The position numbers and the translations under genes are program-made. Source: Prochlorococcus sp. AG-686-J21 (GTDB lineage: Bacteria; Cyanobacteriota; Cyanobacteriia; PCC-6307; Cyanobiaceae). From it: 64,000 nucleotides of DNA. Below are positions 47,359-57,746 of this stretch, in pieces. Position 1 is the first letter of the stretch. Every line of letters starts with the position of its first letter. The stretch spans positions 62,001 through 126,000 of the forward strand of contig QCVS01000002.1 of the NCBI GenBank assembly GCA_003210285.1, written 5' to 3'. The notes under the pieces were generated by a model. It saw only the letters and a list, made by a program, of their open reading frames with translations. It was not told the origin of the DNA and did no database searches.

Positions 47359-48534
47359 ATGAATACTTATACAAGGTTTGATATATCTTTTAAAAAAGGT
47401 AATGGCTGTTGGCTTTGGGACACTAAAGGTAAGAAATATCTTGACGCAGTTGCTGGTATAGCAACGTGTAGTCTTGGGCATAGCGATAGAATCCTTAGAA
47501 AAAAGTTATTAGCTCAATTAAAAAAAGTTCAGCATATTTCTAATCTTTATAAAATTGAAGAGCAAGAAGAATTAAGTAATTATCTAACTAAGGAGAGTTG
47601 CGCAGAAAGTGTTTTTTTCTGCAATAGTGGTGCCGAGGCGAATGAGTCAGCGATTAAATTAATAAGAAAATACGGCAACACAACATTTTCAGGTAAAGAA
47701 ACTTTTATTCTTGCTGCTGAATCTAGTTTTCATGGGAGAACACTCGCAACTTTAAGCGCGACTGGTCAGCCCAAATATCAAGAAGGTTTTGGGCCAATGG
47801 TTAAAGGATTTAAATTTTTTAAATACAACGATATAGCTTCAGTGAAAAAATTAATTGATGAATGTCAAAAAAATAACCAAAGAGTTTCTGGGGTTTTAAT
47901 TGAACCTATTCAAGGAGAAGGAGGAGTAATCCCTGGAGACAAATTATTTTTCAAAGAATTAAGAGAGATTTGTAATCAAAATAATTCTCTTTTGATTCTC
48001 GATGAAGTTCAGAGTGGAGTAGGAAGAACTGGAAAAATGTGGGGGTATGAGAATCTAGAAATTGAACCTGATGGATTCACATTAGCTAAAGGACTTGGAG
48101 GAGGTCATGCTATTGGTGCTTTATTAGTACAAGAAAAAGCTAATATTTTTAATCCGGGAGATCATGCAAGTACATTTGGTGGTAATCCCTTTGCTTGCAG
48201 GGCTGCTTTGACAGTTTTGGAAGAAATTACACGACGTAAAATTCTTAAAAACGTTATCGAAAGAGGTGCTCAATTAAATCAGGGTTTTACTAAAATTTCA
48301 GCGAAATTCCCTAAAATTATTAGTAGCATAAGAGGACTAGGATTAATACAAGGTCTTGTTATAAATGATTCCTACACAGATGCAAAAACAATCACATTAA
48401 AAGCTTTTGATAAAGGTTTACTTTTAGTACCGGCAGGAGGAAACGTGGTTCGTTTTGTACCTCCATTGATAATTTCTAGAAATGAGATCAATATACTTTT
48501 AAAGAAGTTAGATTTAATTTTCGAAGAGATATAA
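47359..48534 (+). CDS. argD: Acetylornithine aminotransferase
   Basis: PLP enzyme of arginine synthesis. 391 aa from the ATG at 47359; the ORF-track start lies inside tRNA-Leu and is not real. Motifs: NSGAEANESAIKLIRKYG, SSFHGRTLATLSATGQ, LLILDEVQSGVGRTG, TLAKGLGGGHAIGA (PLP Lys) and STFGGNPFACRAA. No room for a normal leader, so the mRNA is presumably released by tRNA processing. Confidence 0.95.
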   Translation: MNTYTRFDISFKKGNGCWLWDTKGKKYLDAVAGIATCSLGHSDRILRKKLLAQLKKVQHISNLYKIEEQEELSNYLTKESCAESVFFCNSGAEANESAIKLIRKYGNTTFSGKETFILAAESSFHGRTLATLSATGQPKYQEGFGPMVKGFKFFKYNDIASVKKLIDECQKNNQRVSGVLIEPIQGEGGVIPGDKLFFKELREICNQNNSLLILDEVQSGVGRTGKMWGYENLEIEPDGFTLAKGLGGGHAIGALLVQEKANIFNPGDHASTFGGNPFACRAALTVLEEITRRKILKNVIERGAQLNQGFTKISAKFPKIISSIRGLGLIQGLVINDSYTDAKTITLKAFDKGLLLVPAGGNVVRFVPPLIISRNEINILLKKLDLIFEEI

Positions 48535-48546
48535 ATTCTATTAATT

Positions 48547-49785
48547 TTGTTAAATGAAAACATTGAGATTTTTGATTTAATCTCGCCCAAATTAGAAAGG
48601 GAAAATATTCAATTAGGATTATCAAGAATAAAAAATGCTTTAAGAGATTTAGATGACCCGTGCAAAAATATTCCCGCTATTCAAATTGTAGGAACCAATG
48701 GTAAAGGTTCGATTACAGCTTTCATAGAAAACATTCTTTATACAGATAAAAAGAATATTGGGGTAACTACTTCTCCTCACCTTTTAGATATCTGTGAAAG
48801 GATTAGAGTGAACAAAGAGAAGATTAGTAAGGAAGAATTTGAAAGACTATTTAAGAAAATAAAAAATAATCTTTCAACCCATAAATTATCTCCATTTGAA
48901 CAAATTATTTGTTGCGCACTAAATTTTTTTGATTTAAAAAAAGTAGATTTATTAATTCTTGAAGCTGGTTTAGGTGGACGATTAGACGCCACTACAGCCC
49001 ATCCTTTTAGGCCAATAATTGCTATTGGAAATATAGGTTTAGACCATAAAGAATATCTTGGAGACTCAATTGAAAAAATTGCAAAAGAAAAAGTAGCTGT
49101 AATTGAAAAAGATGCATTTGTTATTTCTTGTCGTCAAGAAGCTGAAGTTGAGAAAATAATTAAAGCAAGAGTCCAACAAGTAGGTGCAAAAATAATATGG
49201 AAAGAATCACTCTCTAACGATTATGAAATTGGTTTAAAAGGAAATTTTCAAAAACGAAATGCAGCTGTTGCTATTGGAGTAATTGAAGAACTAATTAATT
49301 TTGGCTTTAAGGTTAAAGAATGCTCCATTAAGAAAGGACTTAATAATGCAAAATGGAGCGGGAGGTTAGAAATAATTAACTGTTTTAATAAAAAAATTCT
49401 TGTTGATTCTGCACATAACTACTCTGCTGCAAAAGCCCTTTCAGAGGAAAGGGAAACTTGGAATAATAATCAGGAAGGGATTTATTGGATTTTAGGAGTC
49501 CAAATACACAAAGATATTGCCTCAATGATAAAAGTTCTTATTAAAGAAAATGATCATATACTTTTAGTCCCAGTTCCTAATCAAGAAAGTTGGACATTAA
49601 AAGGTATTTCTAATTTTAATGAGCTTAAACATTTAAATATAAATGAGTTTGAAAAATTTGATCTTGCTTTTAACTATCTTTTGGAGCTTAAAAAATGGCC
49701 AAAATGTAATCCTGTTCTTACAGGCTCAATATTTTTAGTTGCTGAGTTTATTAAATTTGCAAATAATAAAAGTTTTAAATATTAA
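48547..49785 (+). CDS. folC: Folylpolyglutamate / dihydrofolate synthase
   Basis: 412 aa Mur-ligase-like enzyme. VGTNGKGSITAFIENIL is the P-loop, TSPHLLDICERIRVN binds folate, EAGLGGRLDATTAHPFRP and ILVDSAHNYSAAKAL follow. TTG start. It lies 12 nt after argD. The last 11 nt overlap the convergent oxidase gene. Confidence 0.92.
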   Translation: MLNENIEIFDLISPKLERENIQLGLSRIKNALRDLDDPCKNIPAIQIVGTNGKGSITAFIENILYTDKKNIGVTTSPHLLDICERIRVNKEKISKEEFERLFKKIKNNLSTHKLSPFEQIICCALNFFDLKKVDLLILEAGLGGRLDATTAHPFRPIIAIGNIGLDHKEYLGDSIEKIAKEKVAVIEKDAFVISCRQEAEVEKIIKARVQQVGAKIIWKESLSNDYEIGLKGNFQKRNAAVAIGVIEELINFGFKVKECSIKKGLNNAKWSGRLEIINCFNKKILVDSAHNYSAAKALSEERETWNNNQEGIYWILGVQIHKDIASMIKVLIKENDHILLVPVPNQESWTLKGISNFNELKHLNINEFEKFDLAFNYLLELKKWPKCNPVLTGSIFLVAEFIKFANNKSFKY

Positions 49786-51130
49786 ACTCATCTTTTATTT
49801 CCCATCCTTGCAATTTTCCAGGATTTAATAAACCTTTTGGATCAAATTTTAATTTTGCTTTTACTTGATCAGAATCAATAACTCCTAATCCACCTCCCTC
49901 AACAGTTAATACATGTGGATTAAAAATAATTGCTCCCAGTTTCTTACAATTATCAATTATTTGGTTTATTTGATCTGAACTATGCCATTTTATTAAAGGC
50001 AAAGCAGCTAATCTAGGGACTCCTTGTTGAGCAACTGCTTCAATATGCCAAAGAATATTCTTTTCCCATTTTTCTCTCAAAGAATTAATTAATTTGAATT
50101 CCTTATCTAGAGGTAAAAGCATCTGTAAATATGTCCAGTTTTTGTCCTTTGCTCTCATATGAAGGGTTGTATGATTCCACACTACTTCAGAGATTCCATT
50201 TGTTAATTTATCTTCTTCTCCAAGAAAAAAAGAATTAACTTCATATTTTTTGCAAATTAACTCAATAGTTTTTACCCCCCCAAGCGTTGATTGAAGCAAA
50301 ATCTTGTGACTTTTAGATTTACCTTTAAACCAGTTAGGCATTTGATCTACAATTTCCTTCTCAAGAATTGCGCCAAGCTTCAAGTCAATTGCTGCAGAAG
50401 TACATGTTTTTAATATTTCGATTGTCTTATTTAATTCTTCACAGTCAATTACTATCGAGTACCACTTACGTTTTATATCAGTAGCGATTAATAATGAAGT
50501 AATAATTCCATTAGTTCCATAAGCATGATTTAAAGGTTCTGATTCTTGAGCATCAAATCTTAGTAATTTAGGCTCTTCATTTAATGTTACAGCTTCTAAA
50601 CCGATAAGATTCCCAGGATCTCTTAAAAAACCCCATCTAATTGATCCAATACCTCCTGAGCCCCCTGAAATAAAACCTCCTATAGTTGCAGTTTTCCATG
50701 TACTGGGAAGCAACCTTAATTCTCTTCCATATTTTTCTAGTTCTTTATTTAAATCTCCCATTAAGCATCCAGATTGTACCTTTACGAAACCTGTCTCAGG
50801 ATAAAATTCTTCTATTTTATTTAAACAATTCATTTGCATAACAATGCCTTTAAACAAAGGGACAGCTTGTCCATAATTACCTGTACCTGAACCTCTTAAA
50901 GTAAGTGGTATAGATAATTCCCAACAAATTCCTGCTACTTTCATTACTGCATTTTGATCGGTAGGTCTTACCACCAAATCAGCGATACAACCATCTAGTC
51001 TCTTTTCGAGTATTGGAGAATAATTATAAAAGTCTTTTGAAAGCCTTTTTACATCGGAAGTCTTTTCAATAATTTCTAAATTATCAATTCTTTTTAATTG
51101 TTCTATTAATTTTGAGTTTCTTAATGACAT
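49775..51130 (-). CDS. FAD-linked oxidase, GlcD-like
   Basis: 451 aa, VAO-type. The PCMH FAD-binding domain (~45-225) has ADLVVRPTDQNAVMKVAG, PLTLRGSGTGNYGQAVP and TIGGFISGGSGGIGSIRWG. The C-terminal lobe ends with HVLTVEGGGLG and FDPKGLLNPGKLQG, as in glycolate and lactate dehydrogenases. It could be the glycolate dehydrogenase subunit of photorespiration, but the substrate is not fixed by sequence. 38 nt after the CodA-like gene, same strand. Confidence 0.8.
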   Translation of the reverse strand: MSLRNSKLIEQLKRIDNLEIIEKTSDVKRLSKDFYNYSPILEKRLDGCIADLVVRPTDQNAVMKVAGICWELSIPLTLRGSGTGNYGQAVPLFKGIVMQMNCLNKIEEFYPETGFVKVQSGCLMGDLNKELEKYGRELRLLPSTWKTATIGGFISGGSGGIGSIRWGFLRDPGNLIGLEAVTLNEEPKLLRFDAQESEPLNHAYGTNGIITSLLIATDIKRKWYSIVIDCEELNKTIEILKTCTSAAIDLKLGAILEKEIVDQMPNWFKGKSKSHKILLQSTLGGVKTIELICKKYEVNSFFLGEEDKLTNGISEVVWNHTTLHMRAKDKNWTYLQMLLPLDKEFKLINSLREKWEKNILWHIEAVAQQGVPRLAALPLIKWHSSDQINQIIDNCKKLGAIIFNPHVLTVEGGGLGVIDSDQVKAKLKFDPKGLLNPGKLQGWEIKDEFNI

Positions 51131-51168
51131 TAATAATTAATTTTTTACTTTAAATATAAAATAATTGA

Positions 51169-52404
51169 TTAGCTATACAATTCGCCGTTTATCAGGACTT
51201 CTCTTTTTAAATTAGTTGAGAAAATATCTGCCCACTTTTCAGCATCTAAAAGAACAAAATCCACAGGGCAACCTTTTTTAACCAACCCGTCCCAATTTAA
51301 ATTTAATAATCTACTTGGTGACAAGAAAATGGAAGATAAAGTCAATCTTTCCCAAGGATTTAATTGAAGCATTGGCATTGCAAGAGACATCAAATAAACG
51401 GGATCGTAATTACCAAATGGATACCATGGATCTTGAACATTATCGCTCCCGATAGAAACATCGACTAATGATTTTTGTAGTTGCTTTATTGGTGCAACTG
51501 GTCTTTTTAAAGATGTACTTTTTTCATTACGATTGAGCAGCCAGAAATTTGTAAGAGGAAGAGCAATCACTTTTATATTTTTCTCAGCAATTTTACTTCC
51601 CAGATTAAGAATCTCATTATTATTTAGAGATAAAATACTACTTAAATGACTACACGTTATTGGGACTTTAATATTTAATCTATCAATAGTTTCCAAAAGA
51701 ACTTTTATACCCGCTCCTGGCTCAATATTTGATTCATCTATGTGTAGATCAATTTCTAATTTATATTTATCTGCAAGCAAGAGAGTTTTAGAGAGTAAGT
51801 ATTTTAATTTTGTTTTATTTATGAAGGGAGGGACAAGAACACCCCCTAAAATACCATTTTCCTTAGAAAACATTTTTGCCAAATCCTCTCCATGAGGAGT
51901 ATCCCAAAACTCCAATGGAGCTAATGCTACATATTGCAATTTCAACTTAGAAGAATACTTTTTTTGAAGTTTAAAGAGCTCATCCCAAATATTATTATCC
52001 TGACTTTCGTAGGTATCAACATGACTTCTAATAGCTCTATAACCATTTTTAAGTGCCAAGTTTAGTGATTTTTCAGCTCTCTCTAAAACTTTATTTATAG
52101 ACCGAGTTTTATGCTCATCTAAATTTACTGATAATGCCTCTTGATAGTTTGATTTAAAATTAGGAAACTCTCCAAAAGTGAAAGATTTATCAAAATGTGA
52201 GTGAGTTTCAACAAATCTTGGAAAAAGAATTTTTTTTGGTTTATTTTTTTTGATTTTTAACGGCTTTAGTTCAGAAACAATTCCTTTTTCCCAAGCAACA
52301 AAAACAGAAGCAAAATCCTCATTATCAACTTTGAGGTTATCAGCATCTTCAATTTCACAAAGGCTTCTCGGTATAAGAACCTCTGTGTTTCCGGAATTAC
52401 TCAA
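51169..52404 (-). CDS. Cytosine-deaminase-like amidohydrolase
   Basis: 411 aa metal-dependent hydrolase close to CodA. Metal ligands: PRFVETHSHFDKSF (H-x-H), LEIDLHIDESN (His, Glu), ITCSHLSS and GSDNVQDPWYPFGNYDP (Asp). The last resembles the CodA block. The N-terminal ~60 residues form the small beta domain. It may deaminate cytosine or act on a related cyclic amide; likely cotranscribed with the GlcD-like gene. Confidence 0.75.
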   Translation of the reverse strand: MSNSGNTEVLIPRSLCEIEDADNLKVDNEDFASVFVAWEKGIVSELKPLKIKKNKPKKILFPRFVETHSHFDKSFTFGEFPNFKSNYQEALSVNLDEHKTRSINKVLERAEKSLNLALKNGYRAIRSHVDTYESQDNNIWDELFKLQKKYSSKLKLQYVALAPLEFWDTPHGEDLAKMFSKENGILGGVLVPPFINKTKLKYLLSKTLLLADKYKLEIDLHIDESNIEPGAGIKVLLETIDRLNIKVPITCSHLSSILSLNNNEILNLGSKIAEKNIKVIALPLTNFWLLNRNEKSTSLKRPVAPIKQLQKSLVDVSIGSDNVQDPWYPFGNYDPVYLMSLAMPMLQLNPWERLTLSSIFLSPSRLLNLNWDGLVKKGCPVDFVLLDAEKWADIFSTNLKREVLINGELYS

Positions 52405-52538
52405 GATTTAATTTACTTTTATTTTATTTTAAAACATCAATAAAACTTATACAGAAATAGGAAATTACTTCAAAATCTTCTTAAACATACAAATATGCAT
52501 GAAATTTTACACGTAAGTTGTTAAATTTATAAATGTGA

Positions 52539-52612
52539 GGCGGGCGTCGCCAAGTGGTTAAGGCAGTGGCTTGTGGCGCCGCTATTCGGGGGTTCGAATC
52601 CCCTCGCTCGCC
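52539..52612 (+). tRNA. tRNA-His(GTG)
   Basis: 74 nt including the G-1 typical of tRNA-His, which pairs with discriminator C. Acceptor GCGGGCG/CGCTCGC; anticodon loop CTTGTGG reads GTG; T-arm GGGGGTTCGAATCCCCT. miaB begins about 70 bases later. Confidence 0.96.
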
Positions 52613-52685
52613 CTCAAAAATATTGCTCCAAAATTATTTAAATTATAATTTTGAATTAACAAATCCCTTTAAAACTTTTAGCAAA

Positions 52686-54080
52686 GTGCTAGCCAAACCA
52701 ATACAAGAAGAAAAAAAGTCTTATCAAAATTCCTCTATTGGTAGTTATTGGATAACAACTTTTGGTTGCCAAATGAATAAAGCAGATTCCGAAAGGATGG
52801 CTGGCACTCTTGAGAAAATGGGATATTCAAGAGCTATTGATGAATTAAAAGCTGATTTAGTTTTATATAACACCTGCACAATAAGAGATAGTGCTCAGCA
52901 AAAGGTTTACAGCTTTTTAGGAAAACAAGTCAAAAGAAAGCATAGTACTCCAAAATTAAAATTAGTTGTAGCAGGTTGCCTAGCACAACAAGAGGGTGAG
53001 TCTCTTTTAAGAAGAGTTCCCGAACTTGATCTAATCATGGGACCACAACATGTTAATAATCTTGAAAATCTTTTAGAGAGGGTTGATTCAGGTAATCAAG
53101 TCGTTGCCACTGAAGAAACTTTTATATCTGAAGATATTACTAATGCGAGAAGAGATAGCTCTATTTGTGCCTGGGTGAACATCATTTATGGTTGCAATGA
53201 AAGATGCTCTTATTGTGTTGTCCCATCTGTTAGAGGTAAAGAGCAGTCAAGATATCCAGATGCAATTAAAAGTGAAATACAAACTTTAGCTCAAAATAAT
53301 TTTAAAGAGGTAACTCTTTTAGGGCAAAATATTGATGCCTATGGTAGAGATCTTCCTGGAACGACAAAAGAAGGGAGAAAAGAAAATACCCTTACTGATC
53401 TTCTTTATTTTATTCACGATGTAGATGGAATTAGTAGAATAAGATTTTCTACTAGTCATCCAAAATATTTTTCAAAAAAACTTATAAAAGCTTGTAATGA
53501 ATTAGACAAAGTTTGTGAGCATTTTCATATTCCGTTTCAAAGTGGTAGTAATGAAATCCTGAGATTGATGGCTAGAGGTTACACGATCGAAAAATATAAA
53601 AGAATAATTGAAAATATAAGACTATTAATGCCAAATGCATCAATTACTGCTGATGCAATAGTTGCTTTCCCCGGAGAAACAGAAAACCAATATCGTGAGA
53701 CATTAGAATTAATATCTGATATTGGTTTTGATCAAGTAATGACCGCCGCCTATTCTCCAAGACCAAATACCCCAGCAGCCATATGGGATAATCAAATTCC
53801 TGAAGAAGTTAAAAAAGAAAGATTAAAAGAAATTAATGAACTAGTTGGAACAACCTCTAAAAAAAGAAATCAAAGATATTTAAATAATACTGAAAGTGTT
53901 TTAATTGAGGGATTGAATCCAAAAAATACCTCACAAATAATGGGGAGGACCAGAACCAACAGACTTACTTTTGTAGAAATACCAAAAAATAGTGGATTTA
54001 ATTATTCATTTGGTGATGAAATAAATGTTAAAATAACGGAAGCGAGATCCTTTTCTTTAAGCGGTCAAATTTGTAAGTAA
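52686..54080 (+). CDS. miaB: tRNA-2-methylthio-N6-dimethylallyladenosine synthase MiaB
   Basis: Radical-SAM methylthiotransferase acting on A37. 464 aa from GTG 52686 (the ORF-track start is in tRNA-His). N-terminal UPF0004 domain with [14 protein letters not shown] and [18 protein letters not shown]; radical [14 protein letters not shown] (C-x3-C-x2-C); C-terminal TRAM domain (~390-464). Followed after 10 nt by ddl. Confidence 0.94.
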   Translation: MLAKPIQEEKKSYQNSSIGSYWITTFGCQMNKADSERMAGTLEKMGYSRAIDELKADLVLYNTCTIRDSAQQKVYSFLGKQVKRKHSTPKLKLVVAGCLAQQEGESLLRRVPELDLIMGPQHVNNLENLLERVDSGNQVVATEETFISEDITNARRDSSICAWVNIIYGCNERCSYCVVPSVRGKEQSRYPDAIKSEIQTLAQNNFKEVTLLGQNIDAYGRDLPGTTKEGRKENTLTDLLYFIHDVDGISRIRFSTSHPKYFSKKLIKACNELDKVCEHFHIPFQSGSNEILRLMARGYTIEKYKRIIENIRLLMPNASITADAIVAFPGETENQYRETLELISDIGFDQVMTAAYSPRPNTPAAIWDNQIPEEVKKERLKEINELVGTTSKKRNQRYLNNTESVLIEGLNPKNTSQIMGRTRTNRLTFVEIPKNSGFNYSFGDEINVKITEARSFSLSGQICK

Positions 54081-54090
54081 TTTTTCTAAA

Positions 54091-55155
54091 ATGTTAGAAA
54101 AAAAATGTATTGGAATAATTTTTGGAGGAGAATCTAACGAGCATTATATTTCAATATCTTCCGCTAAGACAGTTTTTAAAGCATTAATTTCCAAAACAAA
54201 CATAGATAGATTTATGGTTAAAGCTTTTTATATTAATAAGCATGGAGTTTGGCTTGAAAACGAGAAATCTCTCGAATTATTAAAAGAAGAAGATAACAGA
54301 AATGAAGCGGTCGACAAGTACCAAGTATTACCTAAAGGAGAAATAAACTTTTTAGACAAAATAGAATTCCAAAGTATCGATATATGGTTCCCCCTTTTGC
54401 ATGGTTTAAATGGTGAAGATGGTGCAATTCATGGATTATTAAAATTTACCCAAAAACCCCTAGTGGGAGGAGGAATTTTAGGTTCTGCACTTGGAATGGA
54501 TAAAATATTAATGAAAAAAATATTTTCACATCTAGCAATTCCACAAGTAAATTATTTAGCTATCCAAAATTATGATCTTAGTGATGTTAATGTTAAAAAT
54601 AATTTATCTTTTAAGATTATTGAAAAATTAAAGTTACCAGTTTTTATTAAGCCTGCCAATTCAGGATCTTCACTTGGCATTTCTAAGGCCAAAACTAAAT
54701 CAGAAATATTTAAAGCTTTAGAAAAGGCTTGGGAAATAGACTCAAGGATTGTTATCGAGGAAGGTTTGGATGTTAGAGAACTTGAATGCGGAATCATTGG
54801 CAATTTAAAACTTTCCGTATCTGAAATAGGTGAAGTTTGCTATTCAACAGATTGGTACGATTATGATTCAAAATATTCGATGGCTAATCAAATAATTATT
54901 CCAGCTGATATTGATTCTCAAATCTCTAAACAAATTAAAGATATTGCTATTCGAAGTTGTAGAGCATTAAATGTTTACGGGTTTGCAAGGGTTGATTTCT
55001 TTTTAGAAAAGATTTCAAATAAAATTTTTCTGAATGAAATAAATACAATTCCTGGTTTTACTAGTAATAGTATGTTTCCCATGCTTTGGGATGCTTCAGG
55101 TTTAAATATTGATCAACTTGTGGCTAAACTAATTTATATATCCTCAGATTTATAG
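54091..55155 (+). CDS. ddl: D-alanine--D-alanine ligase
   Basis: Makes D-Ala-D-Ala for peptidoglycan. 354 aa ATP-grasp: GIIFGGESNEHYISISSAKTV, LHGLNGEDGAIHGLL, PVFIKPANSGSSLGISKAK, IFLNEINTIPGFTSNSMFP. Begins the cluster ddl-membrane protein-ftsQ-ftsZ. Full length. Confidence 0.94.
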   Translation: MLEKKCIGIIFGGESNEHYISISSAKTVFKALISKTNIDRFMVKAFYINKHGVWLENEKSLELLKEEDNRNEAVDKYQVLPKGEINFLDKIEFQSIDIWFPLLHGLNGEDGAIHGLLKFTQKPLVGGGILGSALGMDKILMKKIFSHLAIPQVNYLAIQNYDLSDVNVKNNLSFKIIEKLKLPVFIKPANSGSSLGISKAKTKSEIFKALEKAWEIDSRIVIEEGLDVRELECGIIGNLKLSVSEIGEVCYSTDWYDYDSKYSMANQIIIPADIDSQISKQIKDIAIRSCRALNVYGFARVDFFLEKISNKIFLNEINTIPGFTSNSMFPMLWDASGLNIDQLVAKLIYISSDL

Positions 55156-55166
55156 ATTAAAGTCAA

Positions 55167-55577
55167 ATGTTGCATGGACTACTTTGGTTACCATTACTTT
55201 TAATCTTCGTTCTATTAACAGCTCTTGGTTGGCTAGAAAGAAGAAGACAAAATCTTTTTAGGAATTGGGCTACTGGTTCTGAAATTTGCAAGTTAGATAG
55301 TTCTGGTGCAGCCTTTTTAAAAGATGGGGAATTAAGATGGAGTGCATTTGAAGCTGGAATATTTGAAGAGAAAGACAGTTTTACAATAAAGAAACTAGAA
55401 CTAGTAGAGTTAATGGCCCTTACCTCAGGAGAAGCTCCTTTAACCGATGAATCTCAAGGTAAGTGTAGACTCAGACTCGTTGGGGATGGGAAAGAGATGG
55501 ATGTTCCATTTTCAGATGCAGAGAGAGCTAGAGAATGGATGGATCAACTGATGGAAAAATCTAGATGTGATTTGTGA
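55167..55577 (+). CDS. Conserved cyanobacterial membrane protein of the division cluster
   Basis: 136 aa. One N-terminal membrane helix (LLWLPLLLIFVLLTALGWLE), then a basic RRRQNLFRNW and a soluble beta-rich domain (SAFEAGIFEEKDSFTIKKLELVELMAL) with an acidic C-terminal helix. No named family. Its TGA overlaps the ftsQ GTG (GTGA), so it is coupled to division genes. Confidence 0.6.
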   Translation: MLHGLLWLPLLLIFVLLTALGWLERRRQNLFRNWATGSEICKLDSSGAAFLKDGELRWSAFEAGIFEEKDSFTIKKLELVELMALTSGEAPLTDESQGKCRLRLVGDGKEMDVPFSDAERAREWMDQLMEKSRCDL

Positions 55578-56299
55578 AGGATAAACAAAAAGGGGAAAAA
55601 AGAAGATTTTTTCTGTTAATTACCTTTTTATTCTTTTCAAGTTATGCAACCTCTAAAACTTTAAAGAAAGTTAATTACCAAGACATTTCTATTGTTGGTA
55701 GCGAATTATTTTCAATCGACGATATAGTTGCTAACTCATCTCTAAATTTTCCGACTCCATTGATATTTGTCAAAACCACATACATAGAAAAAGAATTAAA
55801 AAAAAATTTATCTTTAAAGAACGTTTCTGTTTTCAGGCAAATATTCCCTTTTGGTTTAAAAATTCTAATTAAAACAAGAACTCCAATAGCTTACGGCGAG
55901 AGAATTTTAAAAGGAGAAAAAATAACTGGTTTTATAGATGAAGATGGTTTTTTTATAAATGAAAAATATTCAGATCAAGTAAATTTGAAAAAATTATCTA
56001 GTAAAATTTTTGGATGGAAAGAAAATTTTAGAGAGACATTATCAAAAATTTTGGATTACCAAAAGTATAGCGATGTTGAATTCATTACAATGGCCTTCTC
56101 GCCAAATGGTTTTTTAACTTTAGAGGAAAAAAGTTTGAAAACAATATTGCTAGGATTTAATCCAAAAATAATAGAAATTCAATTACAAGTAATCAATGAT
56201 ATTAAAAAACAAATAAAGGAAAATAATATTTTAGAAAAAATAGATAATATCGATATAACTGACCCCAACAATCCAAAAATTAAAGTGTTCAAACCCTAA
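55574..56299 (+). CDS. ftsQ: Cell-division protein FtsQ
   Basis: 241 aa. A short basic N-terminus and one membrane helix (FFLLITFLFFSSYATS), then a POTRA domain (YQDISIVGSELFSIDDIVANSS, NVSVFRQIFPFGLKILIKTRTPIA) and a C-terminal domain. GTG start within the previous stop. Low conservation is normal for FtsQ; identity is supported by the position before ftsZ. Confidence 0.82.
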   Translation: MKDKQKGEKRRFFLLITFLFFSSYATSKTLKKVNYQDISIVGSELFSIDDIVANSSLNFPTPLIFVKTTYIEKELKKNLSLKNVSVFRQIFPFGLKILIKTRTPIAYGERILKGEKITGFIDEDGFFINEKYSDQVNLKKLSSKIFGWKENFRETLSKILDYQKYSDVEFITMAFSPNGFLTLEEKSLKTILLGFNPKIIEIQLQVINDIKKQIKENNILEKIDNIDITDPNNPKIKVFKP

Positions 56300-56476
56300 T
56301 AATTGGAAACAAATTTCATAAAAGTTTTTTTGATCAGTTCAGTGTCAGAAAGGGTTTAGACAAAATGCTCAATTTTTTGAGAAGTTAATAATTGAGGACT
56401 TTCTTCAAAAAATTCCTACATATCAGCTTAGTGAGTTCATAATGCACCCAATACTAGTATTTGATTTTATTTAGAG

Positions 56477-57592
56477 ATGAGCTTCGGAAACAATCCAAAC
56501 TTAGATCAATCAAAAGGCATCCTTCCAAGTCAAAGTGCCAAAATTGAAGTAATCGGTGTAGGGGGTGGTGGAAGTAATGCTGTTAACAGGATGATTGATA
56601 GCGATCTTGAAGGCGTTTCATTCAGAGTTCTTAACACTGATGCCCAAGCCTTACTACAGTCCTCTGCAGAACGTAGAGTTCAATTAGGTCAGAATTTAAC
56701 CAGAGGACTCGGAGCTGGAGGAAATCCAAGTATCGGTCAAAAGGCTGCAGAAGAATCTAGAGATGAGCTTCAACAATCACTAGAGGGATCCGACTTAGTT
56801 TTCATAGCAGCAGGAATGGGTGGAGGTACTGGCACAGGAGCAGCTCCGGTTGTTGCTGAAGTAGCAAAGCAAAGCGGAGCATTAACAATTGGCATAGTAA
56901 CTAAACCATTTTCTTTTGAAGGTAAAAGAAGAATGCGTCAAGCAGAAGAAGGAATTGCAAGATTGGCAGAAAATGTTGATACTCTTATCGTCATACCAAA
57001 TGATCGGTTAAAAGAAGTTTCTTCAGGTGCCTCTATTCAAGAAGCGTTCAGGAATGCAGATGATGTTTTAAGAATGGGAGTTCAAGGTATAAGTGAAGTA
57101 ATTACCCGACCTGGTGAGGTTAATCTTGATTTCGCTGATGTTAGATCAGTCATGACTGAAGCTGGTACAGCGCTTCTTGGTGTGGGTATTGGATCTGGTC
57201 GATCTAGAGCCATAGAGGCTGCTCAAGCTGCTATTAATAGTCCATTACTAGAAGCAGGAAGAATTGACGGAGCAAAAGGTTGCCTTGTAAATATCACTGG
57301 GGGGAGAGATTTGACTCTTGACGATGTTAACTCAGTTGGAGAAGTTATTAGTGATGTAGTAGATCAGGATGCAAATATAATTGTTGGTCAAGCGGTTAAT
57401 GAAGATATGGAAGGTGAGATACAAGTTACCGTTATTGCGACAGGTTTTGATACAAATCAACCATTGAAACAACAAAGAATTAAAAATAGATTAACTAATC
57501 AATCTTTTTATAATGTTTCCGACAATAAAGACACAGGAGCAAATATTCCAGACTTTTTAAGATTAAGGCAAAATAAAAAAGATATCGAATAA
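56477..57592 (+). CDS. ftsZ: Cell-division GTPase FtsZ
   Basis: 371 aa tubulin homologue. [16 protein letters not shown], signature [17 protein letters not shown]7 loop DFADVRSVM. The C-terminal tail ends with [10 protein letters not shown], the conserved peptide bound by ZipN/ARC6-type and other anchors. The 177-bp gap after ftsQ, with several possible promoters, suggests separate transcription. Confidence 0.96.
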   Translation: MSFGNNPNLDQSKGILPSQSAKIEVIGVGGGGSNAVNRMIDSDLEGVSFRVLNTDAQALLQSSAERRVQLGQNLTRGLGAGGNPSIGQKAAEESRDELQQSLEGSDLVFIAAGMGGGTGTGAAPVVAEVAKQSGALTIGIVTKPFSFEGKRRMRQAEEGIARLAENVDTLIVIPNDRLKEVSSGASIQEAFRNADDVLRMGVQGISEVITRPGEVNLDFADVRSVMTEAGTALLGVGIGSGRSRAIEAAQAAINSPLLEAGRIDGAKGCLVNITGGRDLTLDDVNSVGEVISDVVDQDANIIVGQAVNEDMEGEIQVTVIATGFDTNQPLKQQRIKNRLTNQSFYNVSDNKDTGANIPDFLRLRQNKKDIE

Positions 57593-57606
57593 TCGCTAAA
57601 ATAAAG

Positions 57607-57702
57607 TGACTCGGTTATCTCGCCTGCCTCAAGCATCCCTTGTGGCTGCTACCTTCCGATCCTGACCAGGTTTGGGCGTTAAAACCGCGAAAGGCCGAGT
57701 CA
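57607..57702 (-). ncRNA. ffs: Signal recognition particle RNA (small, 4.5S type)
   Basis: On the minus strand the 96-nt RNA closes with TGACTCGG/CCGAGTCA ends and carries the domain IV hairpin CAGGATCGGAAGGTAGCAGC, containing the GGAAG tetraloop region and asymmetric AGCAGC loop that bind Ffh. It lies antisense between ftsZ and panB. The protein partner gene ffh is at 29482. Confidence 0.93.
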
Positions 57703-57746
57703 AAAATATACTAGCAATTTTTGATAAAAAAAGATACATATCTCTT

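Noticed and set aside
52554-52685. Upstream extension of miaB in the ORF track
   Set aside because: It runs through tRNA-His; GTG 52686 is the family-consistent start.
57672-57746. Long N-terminus of panB in the ORF track
   Set aside because: It begins inside the SRP RNA gene; the family start is the ATG at 57747.
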